Source of the DNA: Neobacillus bataviensis LMG 21833
Lineage (GTDB): Bacteria; Bacillota; Bacilli; Bacillales; Cytobacillaceae
Assembly (NCBI RefSeq): GCF_000307875.1
Contig: NZ_AJLS01000131.1
Span: 1-46,792 of the forward strand
DNA length: 46,792 nucleotides
Direction of reading: 5' to 3'
In this document: positions 17,971 to 26,739 of the stretch, piece after piece
Layout: every line of letters begins with the position of its first letter
How positions within the stretch are numbered: the first letter of the stretch is position 1
Position numbers and translations under genes: made by a program
The notes under the pieces: generated by a model
Told to the model about the DNA's origin: nothing
The model's input: the letters and a program-made list of their open reading frames with translations, nothing else
Database searches by the model: none

Positions 17971-18636
17971 TTATTTATTCGATTTTAATCCTGCCTTTTT
18001 ATAAAACGATTGCTTCTTATCATTATATTGATCCGTCAGCATATTAAACTTTTCATTGGCGTCAAAAACCTGTTTATACTGATCGTTTAATTTATTTACC
18101 TGCGCTTCAAGATCTTCTAAGGGCAGGTTCTTGTTTTTAAACATTCCATATAATTCTTTATCATATGTTAAAGCATCAGAATATTCCTTATATAACCATT
18201 CATGTGCTTGATACCGCTGCATCATAACATCGTTTAATTCATTAGCCGTTTTTATAACTTCAGTATCATCAAATTCATCTTTAATGTCTGCAATCTTTTT
18301 AAATGCCTGCTCTGACTCTTTCAAGCTTTTTGTTTCTTTTTCCATATGCTTTTTTCTTTCATCGGTTAATTGGATTGCTTCATCTGAAAGCTTTACGATC
18401 TGGTCGTATTCTTTCATTCCAAGTTCAATAATTTGGTCATATATCCTTTTCTCTTTCTTTTCCAACGTAACAAGCGGATCCTGTTGTTCTTCAAAAACCT
18501 TTTCTTTTGCTACTACATCCTCTAATACGTCATACATCTTTTCAGCGGGTGTCTTGTTTCCAACACAACCCGATAAAATGAACACTGATATAGCTGCAAT
18601 AGATAGTAAATAACGACTGCTTCGTTTACACAACAC
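17971..18636 (-). CDS. ykyA: YkyA family putative cell-wall-binding lipoprotein
   Basis: A 221-aa lipoprotein: basic N-terminus, hydrophobic segment and lipobox LSGC with Cys at about residue 24. The remainder is almost entirely charged and helical, probably long coiled coils (VTLEKKEKRIYDQIIELGMK), matching the YkyA family. Function unknown. The start is GTG with AGGAGGT upstream. It sits between pdhA and def exactly as in B. subtilis, with its own promoter and terminator. Confidence 0.9.
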   Translation of the reverse strand: MLCKRSSRYLLSIAAISVFILSGCVGNKTPAEKMYDVLEDVVAKEKVFEEQQDPLVTLEKKEKRIYDQIIELGMKEYDQIVKLSDEAIQLTDERKKHMEKETKSLKESEQAFKKIADIKDEFDDTEVIKTANELNDVMMQRYQAHEWLYKEYSDALTYDKELYGMFKNKNLPLEDLEAQVNKLNDQYKQVFDANEKFNMLTDQYNDKKQSFYKKAGLKSNK

Positions 18637-18666
18637 CTTGAAACCTCCTAACTGCTGCCAACTTTA

Positions 18667-18695
18667 ACTATATCTATACTTTATTTGTTTGACAA
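18667..18695 (-). promoter_or_regulatory. Sigma-A promoter of ykyA
   Basis: Minus-strand -35 TTGTCA (18690-18695), a 17-base spacer, -10 TATAGT (18667-18672), about 30 bases before the GTG start. Confidence 0.7.
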
Positions 18696-18808
18696 TATTC
18701 ATGGAGTAAAAAATACGGATGTTCAATCAATCAATTGTTAACATTTCATCTAATGTTTGATAGACTAATGATTGCTAATAACTTTTTTGAACACAGGAGT
18801 GAAGGTTC

Positions 18809-19363
18809 ATGGTAACGATGGAGGATATTATTAGAGATGGCCATCCCACCCTTAGAAAGGTGGCTGCGGAAGTCGCCATGCCGCCATCAGAAGAGGATCA
18901 ACAAATTTTATCCAGCCTTTTAGAATATGTGATTAATAGCCAAAATGGCGAAATTGCTACGGAATATAGTTTACGCCCGGGAATTGGTTTAGCTGCTCCG
19001 CAAATAAATGTTTCGAAACGGATGATTGCCGTTCATTTATCTGACGACACCGGAAAGCTTTATAGCTATGCCTTGTTTAACCCAAAAATCATCAGCCACT
19101 CTGTTGAAAAATCGTATTTACAAGCAGGTGAAGGCTGTCTTTCTGTGGACGAACCAATTCCGGGGTTTGTTCCAAGACATGCAAGGGTTACGGTTAAGGG
19201 AATCACTCTTGCCGGTGAAGTGGTCAAACTCCGCTTAAAAGGACTTGCTGCTATTTGTTTTCAACATGAAATCGATCACCTCAATGGCATCATGTTTTAT
19301 GACTATATCAATAAACAAGATCCATTTATGGCAATCGAAGGTGCAATTGCTATCGAAAGATAA
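18809..19363 (+). CDS. def: Peptide deformylase
   Basis: A 184-aa metalloenzyme that removes the formyl group from nascent proteins. All three motifs are present: GIGLAAPQ near 57-64, EGCLSV near 110-115 (Cys metal ligand) and QHEIDHLNG near 152-160 (two His ligands and catalytic Glu). It is the longer Gram-positive (type 2) form with inserts after motif 1, like B. subtilis DefB/YkrB. AGGAG lies nine bases before the ATG. A strong terminator follows. Confidence 0.97.
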   Translation: MVTMEDIIRDGHPTLRKVAAEVAMPPSEEDQQILSSLLEYVINSQNGEIATEYSLRPGIGLAAPQINVSKRMIAVHLSDDTGKLYSYALFNPKIISHSVEKSYLQAGEGCLSVDEPIPGFVPRHARVTVKGITLAGEVVKLRLKGLAAICFQHEIDHLNGIMFYDYINKQDPFMAIEGAIAIER

Positions 19364-19368
19364 GGTGA

Positions 19369-19404
19369 AACACAGGCCTTTATTTGCGGCCGGTGTTTTT
19401 TTTT
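19369..19404 (+). terminator. Terminator of def
   Basis: AACACAGGCC and GGCCGGTGTT form a stem with one mismatch, followed by a run of ten T on the plus strand. Confidence 0.9.
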
Positions 19405-19571
19405 GTAGTGGGGCATTGTAAATTCCATGTTTATCCATGAAAAAATCAGCGGATTCATCATATAATAATAGGTAAAAACATTTATTTTTTAAATAATTTC
19501 GATTATCTGCCCTAGCAAGCTTTACATTGGACAAGGTTCGTATAAAATAAGAGGTAAGGAGATGATCCACT

Positions 19572-19643
19572 ATGTTAAAGAAGCTAAGGAAAAAGCTTTT
19601 AAAACAGTGGAAAGATTTACTCAGAAAAAAATCCATTGCCTAA
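19572..19643 (+). CDS. Putative 23-aa cationic amphipathic peptide
   Basis: An ORF of 23 codons in the 461-base gap between def and rpoY. It starts MLKKLRKKLLKQW and contains eight Lys, two Arg and one Asp (net about +9). On a helical wheel Leu2, 5, 9, 10, 16, 17 and Trp13 fall on one face, so it would form a strongly amphipathic helix. AAGGAG lies 11 bases before the ATG and a hairpin terminator follows the stop. No other long frame occupies the gap. It could be a membrane-active peptide, a regulatory leader peptide, or chance; no family is recognised. Confidence 0.5.
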   Translation: MLKKLRKKLLKQWKDLLRKKSIA

Positions 19644-19654
19644 CTATTTTTAAG

Positions 19655-19679
19655 GGCCCTTCAAACTTGCGAAGGGCTC
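19655..19679 (+). terminator. Terminator-like hairpin after the small peptide ORF
   Basis: GCCCTTC / GAAGGGC stem with an 8-base loop. The downstream T content (TCATTCGTTATTG) is modest, so efficiency is uncertain. Confidence 0.55.
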
Positions 19680-19759
19680 ATTCGTTATTGTAAATTGTAA
19701 AAATAGGTGATTTTTACATACTTTTTCATAAATAGTCCATGGTCTTCCAAAGAAAATAA

Positions 19760-19788
19760 ATGAAAAAGATGAAAATATTATATATAAT
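19760..19788 (+). promoter_or_regulatory. Candidate promoter of rpoY-rnjA
   Basis: -10 TATAAT (19783-19788), with ATGAAA at the -35 position 17 bases upstream, 37 bases before the rpoY start. Confidence 0.5.
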
Positions 19789-19824
19789 AGAAAAAGTTAT
19801 GATTGAGTAAGGAGCGAATTTGTC

Positions 19825-20037
19825 ATGATATATAAAGTATATTATCAAGAAAGCATTAGTCAGGTCCCTGTAAGAGAAAACACTAAAACCCTTTTTATAA
19901 AAGGAGATTCAGCAAGAGAGGTTCGCATTAAAATTGCCGACCGAGGATATAATGTTGAATTTGTACAGGAAGTTACAGGGGCATTTTTAGAATACGAACA
20001 ACAAAATGAAGACTTTAAAGTATTGGAGATTGAATAA
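19825..20037 (+). CDS. rpoY: RNA polymerase epsilon subunit RpoY
   Basis: A 70-aa acidic protein, MIYKVYYQESISQVPVRENT at the N-terminus, matching RpoY (formerly YkzG/DUF1447), a small subunit of Firmicutes RNA polymerase with a phage Gp2-like fold. The ATG has AAGGAGCG upstream. It ends 3 bases before rnjA, so the pair form one operon as in B. subtilis. Confidence 0.95.
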   Translation: MIYKVYYQESISQVPVRENTKTLFIKGDSAREVRIKIADRGYNVEFVQEVTGAFLEYEQQNEDFKVLEIE

Positions 20038-20040
20038 TTT

Positions 20041-21708
20041 ATGAAATTTGTAAAAAATGATCAAACGGCTGTTTTTGCCCTCGGAGGTTTAGGCGAAATT
20101 GGCAAAAACACGTATGCAGTGCAGTTCCAGGATGAAATTATTTTAATCGATGCCGGAATTAAATTCCCTGAGGATGAATTATTAGGCATTGATTATGTTA
20201 TACCTGATTACACTTATTTAGTAAAAAATGAAGAAAAAATAAAAGGTTTATTTGTCACACACGGACATGAAGACCACATTGGCGGAATCCCCTATTTATT
20301 GCGCGAAGTAAATATCCCCATCTACGGCGGCAAACTTGCGCTGGGGCTAATTAAAAATAAATTGGAAGAGCACGGTCTGCTTAGGAATGCTAAATTAATT
20401 GAAATTAAAGAAGACGATGTTATTAAATTCCGCAAAACATCGGTAACCTTCTTCCGAACTACCCATAGTATTCCTGATTCCTACGGGATTGTCGTAAAAA
20501 CACCACCGGGACAAATTGTCCATACGGGTGATTTTAAATTTGATTTTACTCCTGTAGGGGAACCAGCCAATTTAACCAAAATGGCGGAGATCGGAAAAGA
20601 AGGTGTTTTGTGTCTACTTTCAGATAGTACAAATAGTGAAATTCCTGATTTCACCATGTCTGAACGCCGGGTTGGCGAAAGCATCCAAGATATTTTTAGA
20701 AAAGTGGATGGGCGGATCATTTTTGCTACCTTTGCTTCTAATATCCACAGGCTGCAACAAGTGGTAGAGGCTGCGGTGGAGAATGGAAGAAAAGTTGCCG
20801 TTTTTGGCCGAAGTATGGAAGCCGCGATCAATATTGGAATTGACTTAGGGTATATTATGGCGCCAAAGGAAACATTTATTGAACCAAATCAAATTAACCG
20901 ATTGCCCGCTGATAAGGTCACCATTCTTTGTACAGGAAGTCAAGGTGAAACAATGGCAGCCCTTTCTCGTATTGCCAATGGGACGCACAGACAAATTCAA
21001 ATTATTCCTGGCGATACTGTCGTATTTTCATCGTCACCAATCCCAGGAAACACAATCAGTGTCAGCAGAACGATTAATTTGCTATACCGTGCTGGCGCGG
21101 AAGTCATTCACGGGAAATTAAGTAACATCCATACCTCTGGACACGGAGGACAAGAAGAACAAAAATTAATGCTCAGGTTAATTAAACCAAAATTCTTTAT
21201 GCCGATTCATGGTGAATACAGGATGCAGAAAATGCATGCAAAGCTTGCTGTCGATTGCGGTGTTGAAGAAGAAAATTGTTTTATTATGGACAACGGCGAA
21301 GTACTCGCTCTTTCTGACCAAACGGCTCAAGTAGCCGGTAAGATTCCATCTGGATCTGTTTATATTGATGGCAGCGGTGTGGGTGATATTGGAAATATCG
21401 TATTAAGGGATCGTAGAATTCTGTCAGAAGAAGGGTTAGTTGTCGTTGTTGTGAGCATTAATATGAAAGATTTTAAAATCGCTTCCGGCCCGGATCTCAT
21501 TTCTCGCGGATTTGTTTATATGCGGGAATCCGGCGACCTTATCAATGACGCTCAAAATCTGATAACCAAACACTTAAATAAAGTAATGGAAAGAAAGACA
21601 AGCCAGTGGTCAGAAATTAAGAATGAAATCACGGATACATTAGCACCTTTCTTATACGAAAAAACAAAGCGAAGACCAATGATTTTACCGATTATAATGG
21701 AAGTGTAA
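20041..21708 (+). CDS. rnjA: Ribonuclease J1
   Basis: A 555-aa metallo-beta-lactamase/beta-CASP nuclease with both endo- and 5'-3' exonuclease activity, central to mRNA turnover in Bacillus. The zinc motif HGHEDH is at 74-79, further ligands are in GDFKFDFTP and HGEYRMQ, and the beta-CASP segment is intact. Length equals B. subtilis RnjA. ATG start, tightly coupled to rpoY. It ends in a bidirectional terminator shared with ktrC. Confidence 0.98.
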   Translation: MKFVKNDQTAVFALGGLGEIGKNTYAVQFQDEIILIDAGIKFPEDELLGIDYVIPDYTYLVKNEEKIKGLFVTHGHEDHIGGIPYLLREVNIPIYGGKLALGLIKNKLEEHGLLRNAKLIEIKEDDVIKFRKTSVTFFRTTHSIPDSYGIVVKTPPGQIVHTGDFKFDFTPVGEPANLTKMAEIGKEGVLCLLSDSTNSEIPDFTMSERRVGESIQDIFRKVDGRIIFATFASNIHRLQQVVEAAVENGRKVAVFGRSMEAAINIGIDLGYIMAPKETFIEPNQINRLPADKVTILCTGSQGETMAALSRIANGTHRQIQIIPGDTVVFSSSPIPGNTISVSRTINLLYRAGAEVIHGKLSNIHTSGHGGQEEQKLMLRLIKPKFFMPIHGEYRMQKMHAKLAVDCGVEEENCFIMDNGEVLALSDQTAQVAGKIPSGSVYIDGSGVGDIGNIVLRDRRILSEEGLVVVVVSINMKDFKIASGPDLISRGFVYMRESGDLINDAQNLITKHLNKVMERKTSQWSEIKNEITDTLAPFLYEKTKRRPMILPIIMEV

Positions 21709-21713
21709 GAATA

Positions 21714-21753
21714 AAAAAACGGAAATGCCCTAATTAGAGCATTTCCGTTTTTT
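21714..21753. terminator. Bidirectional terminator rnjA / ktrC
   Basis: AAAACGGAAATGC / GCATTTCCGTTTT stem flanked by A and T runs at the convergent gene ends. Confidence 0.9.
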
Positions 21754-22411
21754 ATTCCAGCACTTTTTTTTCAAATCTGTCGATATCCGTGTCATTACCA
21801 ATCACAATTAACACGTCATTTTCATATAGCGTTTCTTTTGCTTGCGGGGATACAATAATTTCTTCTCCCCTTTTAATGGCGACAATATTTAATCCATATT
21901 TCTTACGAATATCCATATCCATTATGGTGCGACCGCTTAATTTTCCATTTGCCACAATTTCGACAATACTATGTTCATCCGAGAGCTCAAGATAATCAAC
22001 AACATTACTTGAAGCCATATTATGGGCAATCCTTCTTCCCATGTCCCTCTCCGGATGGACAACATGGTCGGCGCCTATTTTCCGAAGAACTTTTTCATGA
22101 TAATCATTTTGGGCCTTTGCTGTAACACGGCCTACCCCTAATTCCTTTAAGATAAGGGTTGTGAGAATACTTGCCTGAATATCATCGCCAATCGCAACAA
22201 TCACATGGTCGAAATTGCGAATTCCTAAACTTTTTAAGACGTTTTCATCCGTTGAATCACCAACTACCGCATGGGACGCAATCATGGCAAACTCATTTAC
22301 ACGTTCTTCATTTTCATCAATACCTAATACTTCCATTCCTTCATCAGTTAAAGTACGGCAAATACTTCCCCCAAACCTTCCCAGCCCTATGACAGCAAAA
22401 CTCTTCTTCAT
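21752..22411 (-). CDS. ktrC: Potassium channel gating protein KtrC (RCK domains)
   Basis: A 219-aa cytosolic RCK protein that gates the Ktr potassium channel. The RCK_N Rossmann domain has the nucleotide motif GLGRFGGS near residues 8-15 and ends near 140; the RCK_C domain (about 140-219), with GRTIMDMDIRKKYGLNIVAI, is the region that binds c-di-AMP in homologues. The frame extends upstream to 22444, but GGGGGAG before the ATG at 22411 fixes the start. Location beside rnjA matches B. subtilis ktrC (ykqB). No membrane partner (KtrD) is in the window. Confidence 0.93.
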   Translation of the reverse strand: MKKSFAVIGLGRFGGSICRTLTDEGMEVLGIDENEERVNEFAMIASHAVVGDSTDENVLKSLGIRNFDHVIVAIGDDIQASILTTLILKELGVGRVTAKAQNDYHEKVLRKIGADHVVHPERDMGRRIAHNMASSNVVDYLELSDEHSIVEIVANGKLSGRTIMDMDIRKKYGLNIVAIKRGEEIIVSPQAKETLYENDVLIVIGNDTDIDRFEKKVLE

Positions 22412-22500
22412 AAATAAACTCCCCCGAAAAAAGCAATAATCCAATATGATGTTTATTGTAGCATTCTTCAGCTTTTTTTTATAGAGAGAGTTATCACTAC

Positions 22501-23421
22501 TTAACCTTGACTATTTCTATTTTTCCTTTTTTTATAAAATACAAAAAGAAAAATTCCAATAATGATAAAAATGGCCAAAACTGGTATGTTTCCAATTATA
22601 AATACAACTAATCCTGATAGGCCGGCTAATAACAGATTGGTACTTTTCATAAATTGCTGTTTTGTTTTTTCCCAAGTATTTAACTTGTCTTTATCTATGT
22701 TCGGAATAATGACCTTATTTTCATAAAGGGTAATCGTCACTGTCGAAAGTGATGTTTGGTTTTCTAGGAACTTCATTCTTCCTTCAATCATTTCAATTTC
22801 TTCTTGAACAGCCGCTAAATCCGTTGAAATTTTCAGTAAATCTTCCGTTTTTACTGCGTCCTTCATAAAGGCCAGAAGCCGTTCCTCAACGACTCTTTTT
22901 GATTTCAGTCTTGATTCTAAGTCGACATATTCCTCTGTGACATCCTGACCGGTGATATTCCTCTGCAGCACTTCTGCCGCTTGCCCCTCAGCATCATGTA
23001 AAAAATCTTGAAAATACTTTTGTGGTATTCTTATTTTCAGACTGCCGCTAACCTGCTCATTTCCTTCTCTGGACACATTGGACTCAGCGATATAACCGCC
23101 ATATTTCTCTGCTTTTTCCTCCAAGCTTCGGACAGTTTGCTCAAATTTTTTTACGCGTAACTGGAGGTCAGCCTGATAGATTACCATCTGGTTTGGTACC
23201 TCCAAATTTACAGTGGATGTTGATTGATTTGCCTTTGCTTTATTATCTGTTGCCACTAGAGCCGGTTGCTCACCACTGCCCGACTGCGACGAATCCATTT
23301 CTGTTTTATTATCCATACTCATTTTTGCACGGTCTTCGCTCTTGCTGCTCGAACTGCAGCCGGTTATTCCTATTATTATCGCGATTACAAAAACCGGAAA
23401 TACCTTTACTAGCTTTTTCAT
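22501..23421 (-). CDS. DUF4349 domain membrane lipoprotein
   Basis: A 306-aa protein with signal peptide and lipobox ITGC (Cys near 22), then a Ser/Thr/Asn/Gln-rich linker to about 75, the DUF4349 domain (YQADLQLRVKKFEQTVRSLE through an antiparallel coiled coil near 160-210), a C-terminal transmembrane helix (about 272-295) and the basic tail YKKRKNR. It would be lipid-anchored and spanning at its other end. DUF4349 proteins have no assigned reaction. ATG start with AAGGG upstream. It is not next to obvious partners. Confidence 0.88.
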   Translation of the reverse strand: MKKLVKVFPVFVIAIIIGITGCSSSSKSEDRAKMSMDNKTEMDSSQSGSGEQPALVATDNKAKANQSTSTVNLEVPNQMVIYQADLQLRVKKFEQTVRSLEEKAEKYGGYIAESNVSREGNEQVSGSLKIRIPQKYFQDFLHDAEGQAAEVLQRNITGQDVTEEYVDLESRLKSKRVVEERLLAFMKDAVKTEDLLKISTDLAAVQEEIEMIEGRMKFLENQTSLSTVTITLYENKVIIPNIDKDKLNTWEKTKQQFMKSTNLLLAGLSGLVVFIIGNIPVLAIFIIIGIFLFVFYKKRKNRNSQG

Positions 23422-23487
23422 TCCCTTGGCACCCCTTTTTTCTATAATTACTAATACGGACGATAAAAGGGAAACAAGGTTACAGCA

Positions 23488-23541
23488 GAAACAGAAAAAT
23501 AGCTGTCCGTTAATGATAACGAACAGCTATTTTTCTGTTTC
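23488..23541. terminator. Very long-stem bidirectional terminator after ykuV
   Basis: Two 25-base arms (GAAACAGAAAAATAGCTGT... and its complement) pair with a single internal mismatch around a 4-base ATGA loop. The stem overlaps the ykuV stop codon. It ends the ykuU-ykuV transcript; the plus-strand side faces no nearby gene end. Confidence 0.85.
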
Positions 23542-23996
23542 TATTCTGTTTTTTCCAATTCGTCTAATACACGATTGACGCGTTTCTCTAGCATTTTCAT
23601 ACCGCTTCCGCCAGCTTGGAAGTGACGAAGCTTGCCATCACGATCGAATACATAATACGCAGGAACGTATTGATTTTCAAAGGCTTCTGTAAGTTTATGT
23701 TCACTATCCACAAAAATAGGTTGTGTAATTCCGTGCTCTGCAGCTACTTTCTTGATTTCTTCAAGATTTAAATCATCTTCTGATCGTGGCATATGAACTG
23801 CAACTACATTTAATTTCTCTTTAAAATCATCACGGAATTGATTTACCTGCGGCATAGCTTCCTTACACAGATGGCAGCTTATTGACCAAAAATGAAGCAA
23901 TGTTGGCTTGTCGCCGATTAGGTCTTCTTTCGTTACTTGACCATTTAACCATTCGGTTGCGCCGGTTAGCTCTGGCATTTGTTCACGTAATTTCAT
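23541..23996 (-). CDS. ykuV: Thioredoxin-like thiol-disulfide oxidoreductase YkuV
   Basis: A 151-aa cytosolic TlpA/ResA-type thioredoxin-fold protein. The active site is CHLC near 41-44 (in WSISCHLCKEAMPQ), and the cis-Pro is in QYVPAYYVFDRDG near 110. There is no signal peptide, unlike ResA or StoA. Homologous to B. subtilis YkuV, which lies beside ykuU as here. It may reduce disulfides of the neighbouring peroxiredoxin (inference). ATG start with GGGGG upstream. Confidence 0.9.
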   Translation of the reverse strand: MKLREQMPELTGATEWLNGQVTKEDLIGDKPTLLHFWSISCHLCKEAMPQVNQFRDDFKEKLNVVAVHMPRSEDDLNLEEIKKVAAEHGITQPIFVDSEHKLTEAFENQYVPAYYVFDRDGKLRHFQAGGSGMKMLEKRVNRVLDELEKTE

Positions 23997-24016
23997 GGTA
24001 ACCCCCCTATTTTAAA

Positions 24017-24049
24017 ATAGACCTAACACTTATGGAAGGTTAGGTCTAT
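24017..24049 (-). terminator. Hairpin between ykuU and ykuV
   Basis: ATAGACCTAAC / GTTAGGTCTAT, an 11-bp stem followed by TTTTAAAAT on the minus strand. It probably ends or attenuates the ykuU transcript before ykuV. Confidence 0.65.
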
Positions 24050-24063
24050 CTTGTTTTGTTAAA

Positions 24064-24612
24064 TTATACGTTTAATGTAGCTTGTCCTGGCTTCCAGTTT
24101 GCAGGGCAAAGACCGCCAGTTTGTAATGCTTGGAGTACACGTAAAGTTTCATCTACGTCACGGCCAATATTGTTGTGGTTGACAACAGAATATTTTAATT
24201 CGCCTTCTGGATCAATGATGAATAAACCGCGAAGGGCAATACCTTCTTCTTCAATTAAAACACCATAATCACGTGCAACAACATGGTTTGTATCTGCAGC
24301 TAGTGGATAGTTTAACTCACCAAGACCATTTTCTTTACGGTCTGTTTTAATCCATGCAAGGTGTGTATGGATGGTGTCAGTTGACGCCCCAATAACAACT
24401 GCATCTAGGTCATCAAACTCTTCGTAACGATCAGACATTGCTGTAATTTCAGTTGGACATACAAAAGTAAAGTCCATTGGGTAGAAGAACAATACAGTCC
24501 ATTTATCATTTTTCATGTTTTCTTCAAGACTTACTTTTTTAAATTCTTTGTTTGGCATTACAGCATCCATTTCAAAGCGTGGAGCTTGTTTGCCTACCAT
24601 ACGTTCTGGCAT
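24064..24612 (-). CDS. ykuU: 2-Cys peroxiredoxin YkuU
   Basis: A 182-aa typical 2-Cys peroxiredoxin (AhpC/Prx1 class). The peroxidatic Cys is in FTFVCPTE near 52, and the resolving Cys in GGLCPANW near 171. It reduces hydrogen peroxide and organic peroxides in the cytosol. Its match is B. subtilis YkuU rather than AhpC, judged by the adjacent ykuV and the N-terminal MPERMVGKQAPRF. ATG start with GGAGGG upstream. A hairpin lies between it and ykuV. Confidence 0.93.
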   Translation of the reverse strand: MPERMVGKQAPRFEMDAVMPNKEFKKVSLEENMKNDKWTVLFFYPMDFTFVCPTEITAMSDRYEEFDDLDAVVIGASTDTIHTHLAWIKTDRKENGLGELNYPLAADTNHVVARDYGVLIEEEGIALRGLFIIDPEGELKYSVVNHNNIGRDVDETLRVLQALQTGGLCPANWKPGQATLNV

Positions 24613-24768
24613 CAGAATCCCTCCAAATAATTATTTAATACTAGCTAATCCCTTTAGTCAGTTTTACCTATTTCTAACGAGATTAAACGACAATATGTAA
24701 CAATATTCCTTTTACATAGTAACATGATTAACTGCCAGAACCAAATAAAATGACTTGTATTAACTAAA

Positions 24769-25896
24769 TTAAATAGAGTGATTCCCTTTGAAGGTTATAT
24801 AGCGTGTCATAACTTTTATAGCTACATCAATCGCCGCCTCATTGGGATTTAATTTTGCATGATGCAGACCAAAAGTTGAGTCGACACCGAGCCAAAACAT
24901 AAGTCCAGGGATTTCTTTAAGCATGTAACCAAAATCCTCGCCTGTCATCGCCTCGGTACATTCGATCACATTTATTTCCGGATCCTGATCAACACAGTTA
25001 ATAAACTCTCTAGTAACGGTTTCCGTGTTATATACTTGATGGTACATGGAACCATAGTCAATAACCGCTTCACATTCAAAGCCTGTTTCAATCCCTTTAA
25101 CAAGCGCATCAATACGATGCCTTACCTTTTTCATCGATTCCGGTGATAAAGTGCGAATCGTTCCCTCAAGTCTTGCCTTTTCAGCGATAATATTTTGAAC
25201 CGTTCCACCACTGATTTTACCAACCGTAATAACTGCACTATCTAACGGATCGACATTTCTTGAGATAATGGTTTGCAGCTGCGTAACGAGCGTACAAGCT
25301 GCAATCACCATATCATTTGTTTCGTGTGGTCTTGCAGCATGACCGCCTTTACCCTTTAAGTCAATAAACAATTCAGAGGTATTGGCAAATAGCAAACCTT
25401 CTTTTAGAGCAATTGTTCCAACAGGATATTCCGGTGCAATATGAAGGGCAAAAATGAAATCAGGCATCCATTCCTGCATCTCCTCTGATTTCAACATGGG
25501 TTCTGCCCCACCTGGTCCTTCCTCAGCAGGTTGAAAGATAAACAGAAGGTCATCATTAATGGGATTTCGGACAAAATGTGTTAGAACGCCAAGTGCGATG
25601 GTCATATGAAAATCATGACCACAGGCATGCATTCTTGCCTCATGTGCAGATGAAAATGGTAATTCTGTATCTTCTTCTATTGGCAGACCATCTATATCCG
25701 TACGGTATCCGATTGTTTTAGCAGGTTTTAGACCATTGATTTTTACAATTAAGCCTGTTTTCCATTTTTTAATTAAAATGCGATCCTGAGGCAATGATTG
25801 TATGTAATCCAATAAATAGGCTTGCGTTTTAAATTCTTGAAAACCTAGTTCCGGTATCTGATGGAGGTCACGGCGAATTTTGATTAATGGGTTCAT
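24769..25896 (-). CDS. dapL: N-acetyldiaminopimelate deacetylase DapL
   Basis: A 375-aa M20-family metallo-amidohydrolase. It removes acetate from N-acetyl-LL-diaminopimelate, the last step of the acetylase branch to DAP for lysine and cell wall. Metal ligands are in [10 protein letters not shown] near 91-100 and EEGPGGAEP near 125, and [10 protein letters not shown] near 185. It matches B. subtilis YkuR and follows dapH, separated by a terminator-like hairpin. ATG start with AAAGGAG upstream. The M20 family has close relatives (IAA-Leu hydrolases), but context supports DapL. Confidence 0.93.
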   Translation of the reverse strand: MNPLIKIRRDLHQIPELGFQEFKTQAYLLDYIQSLPQDRILIKKWKTGLIVKINGLKPAKTIGYRTDIDGLPIEEDTELPFSSAHEARMHACGHDFHMTIALGVLTHFVRNPINDDLLFIFQPAEEGPGGAEPMLKSEEMQEWMPDFIFALHIAPEYPVGTIALKEGLLFANTSELFIDLKGKGGHAARPHETNDMVIAACTLVTQLQTIISRNVDPLDSAVITVGKISGGTVQNIIAEKARLEGTIRTLSPESMKKVRHRIDALVKGIETGFECEAVIDYGSMYHQVYNTETVTREFINCVDQDPEINVIECTEAMTGEDFGYMLKEIPGLMFWLGVDSTFGLHHAKLNPNEAAIDVAIKVMTRYITFKGNHSI

Positions 25897-25923
25897 CTAT
25901 TTAACTCTCCTTTTAAAAAAGAA

Positions 25924-25944
25924 GCGTGGACTAGGAATCCACGC
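25924..25944 (-). terminator. Hairpin between dapH and dapL
   Basis: GCGTGGA / TCCACGC stem followed by TTCTTTTTT on the minus strand: a full intrinsic terminator pattern inside the dapHL pair, which would limit dapL expression by read-through. Confidence 0.75.
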
Positions 25945-25955
25945 CTGAAATCTTT

Positions 25956-26666
25956 TTATATTTGACGAAGCTCTTGCATGATTTCGGTTTTTGATTTTGT
26001 TTTTTCATCAATATCTTTAATTTTTCTTGCTGGCATCCCGGCAACAACTGTATATGGAGCGACGTCTTGAGTAACCACTGCCCCAGCTGCTACAACAGAT
26101 CCCGTTCCTACTGTGACACCTTCAAGAACTACGGCATTTGCACCGATAAGAACATCATCCTCGATAATCACGGGTTTTGCAGATGGCGGCTCAATAACAC
26201 CCGCTAAAACGGTACCGGCACCGATGTGACAATTCTTTCCGACTGTTGCTCTTCCACCGAGGACAGCACCCATATCTATCATCGATTTTTCACCAATTAC
26301 AGCTCCAATATTAATCACAGCGCCCATCATAATAACTGCATTATCACCGATTTCCACTTGGTCCCGAATGGTGACGCCCGGCTCAATCCGAGCATTAATG
26401 TATTTTGTATCTAGCAATGGAATAGCTGAATTACGGCGGTCATTTTCGACCACAAAATCTTCAACTTTTGCTTTATTCGCTTCGAGCGCTGCGTTGATTT
26501 CAGACCATTCACCAAAAACAACACCTGTGTTTCCATTAATAAATGCTTTTGCACTGCTCCCAAAATCGATTCCTTCTAGCTCACCCTTTAAGTAAACTTT
26601 AACCGGTGTAGATTTTTTGCTATTTTGAATAAAAGAAATAATTTCATTCGCATCCATCATTTTCAT
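25956..26666 (-). CDS. dapH: Tetrahydrodipicolinate N-acetyltransferase DapH
   Basis: A 236-aa left-handed beta-helix acyltransferase with many hexapeptide repeats ([20 protein letters not shown] from about 125). It acetylates tetrahydrodipicolinate, the first step of the acetylase branch. Two ATG codons are in tandem (26669, 26666); GGGGG spacing and the family's [13 protein letters not shown] start favour the second. It matches B. subtilis YkuQ. The acetyl-CoA binding C-terminal part is complete. Confidence 0.95.
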   Translation of the reverse strand: MKMMDANEIISFIQNSKKSTPVKVYLKGELEGIDFGSSAKAFINGNTGVVFGEWSEINAALEANKAKVEDFVVENDRRNSAIPLLDTKYINARIEPGVTIRDQVEIGDNAVIMMGAVINIGAVIGEKSMIDMGAVLGGRATVGKNCHIGAGTVLAGVIEPPSAKPVIIEDDVLIGANAVVLEGVTVGTGSVVAAGAVVTQDVAPYTVVAGMPARKIKDIDEKTKSKTEIMQELRQI

Positions 26667-26739
26667 CATTTTACCCCCTATTGTTATGTACTAAAAAATA
26701 CTTTAACAAACAAAAGTATCGAAGACAAGAAAAACAACA

